DNA from: Myxococcota bacterium
GTDB lineage: Bacteria > Myxococcota_A > Polyangia > Polyangiales > Polyangiaceae
Assembly (NCBI GenBank): GCA_963169915.1
Contig: CAUJEM010000019.1
Span: 58,732-122,731 of the forward strand
Length of the DNA: 64,000 bases
Direction of reading: 5' to 3'
The position numbers and the translations under genes were made by a program. Positions 63,753 through 64,000 of this stretch are shown here, in pieces. The number at the start of each line of letters is the position of its first letter. The first letter of the stretch is position 1. The notes under the pieces are model-generated. The model was not told the origin of the DNA. It saw only the letters and a list, made by a program, of their open reading frames with translations, and did no database searches.

Positions 63753-64000
63753 ATGAACGGCGCGCGGATGGCGATGGCTTGCTGGCTCGGCGTGGCGGGG
63801 GCCCTGGCGATGGGGTGCGGGGGCGACGAGGGTGGAGGTGACGAGGGAGCGAGCGGCAGCGCAGGCGCGAGCGGCAGCGGCGGCGTGAGCGGCAGCGGCG
63901 GCGCGAGCGGCAGCGGCGGCGTGAGCGGCGCGAGCGGCAGCGGCGGCACGAGCGGCAGCGGCGGCGCGAGCGGCAGCGGCGGCGTGAGCGGCAGCGGCGG
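63753..64000 (+). CDS. Gly/Ser-rich lipoprotein, truncated by the window edge
   Basis: 82 codons from the ATG at 63753 (AGGAG seven bases upstream) to the right edge, with no stop. The signal peptide MACWLGVAGALAMGC ends in a lipobox. All that follows is a low-complexity linker of GSGG[AVT]S-type units. The folded domain must lie beyond the edge. The gene is divergent from the urea transporter (123 bp). Confidence 0.85.
   Translation, partial: MNGARMAMACWLGVAGALAMGCGGDEGGGDEGASGSAGASGSGGVSGSGGASGSGGVSGASGSGGTSGSGGASGSGGVSGSG
63867..64000 (+). repeat. Imperfect tandem 18-bp units encoding ASGSGG/VSGSGG
   Basis: Units of 18 bp (gcgagcggcagcggcggc with a GTG or ACG variant at the first codon) repeat about seven times, interrupted once by a half unit (VSG), and continue past the edge. 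They encode the flexible linker of the truncated lipoprotein. Confidence 0.85.

Overview
The window is about 70% GC, gene-dense and chromosomal. It suggests a myxobacterium, most likely of the Polyangiales/Sorangiineae type. Evidence: a MYXO-CTERM sorting tail (29216-30058), several lipoproteins whose mature part starts with a long Gly/Ser/Ala/Asp linker, abundant alpha/beta hydrolases and lipases, a RegB/RegA-type redox pair, and families such as ferritin-like lipoproteins. No rRNA, tRNA, CRISPR array or intact insertion sequence is visible. Taxonomy is inference from content only.

Layout. 0-10 kb: a truncated membrane-anchored hydrolase, an ABC1/UbiB-type kinase, an HD protein that resembles a CCA-adding enzyme without its catalytic head, a large TamB-like protein and a lipase-like lipoprotein. 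10-22 kb: fatty acid desaturase plus a stand-alone BFD-type [2Fe-2S] protein, a TlpA-like thioredoxin, a PAS-type kinase overlapping regB and regA, a complete RND efflux operon (adaptor, pump, outer-membrane factor) and two Hsp20 chaperones. 22-31 kb: patatin, two secreted esterases, ferredoxin-NADP reductase with an aminotransferase, a GH5 lipoprotein, a MYXO-CTERM protein and a Cys-rich lipoprotein. 31-40 kb: a DUF255/aldo-keto reductase fusion, a coupled SNF2 helicase and SWIM zinc-finger protein, the decayed C-terminus of a tyrosine integrase, and an Mrr-type endonuclease. 40-53 kb: an SRPBCC protein with a histone-H1-like tail, a ferritin-like lipoprotein coupled to an unknown protein and cofG, a Cys-rich lipoprotein coupled to a FadL-like barrel, DedA, a DbpA-like DEAD-box helicase, Amt, a decayed PEP-utilising enzyme, a lysine-type SerA, TatA and a beta-hydroxyacid dehydrogenase.

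54-57 kb holds the most interesting locus: a tightly coupled four-gene operon of an acidic unknown protein, a DUF3696-type AAA ATPase, a PIN-fold nuclease and an RNA ligase. The set looks like an RNA cut-and-reseal or conflict module; that function is inference. 57-64 kb: a COG3650-like lipoprotein, a very small secreted protein made of VDSFPD repeats (the pattern of the 7(1)-knot family), and a cofactor F420 cluster (cofE-cofD-cofC, the divergent F420:NADP oxidoreductase npdG and a luciferase-like F420-dependent oxidoreductase). A urea transporter and a truncated Gly/Ser-rich lipoprotein close the window.

The F420 genes form one functional set across the window: cofG (42.7 kb) makes half of FO synthase, cofC/cofD attach the phospho-lactyl arm, cofE adds glutamate, npdG reduces F420 with NADPH, and the LLM-family enzyme uses F420H2. 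The cofH partner of cofG is not in the window.
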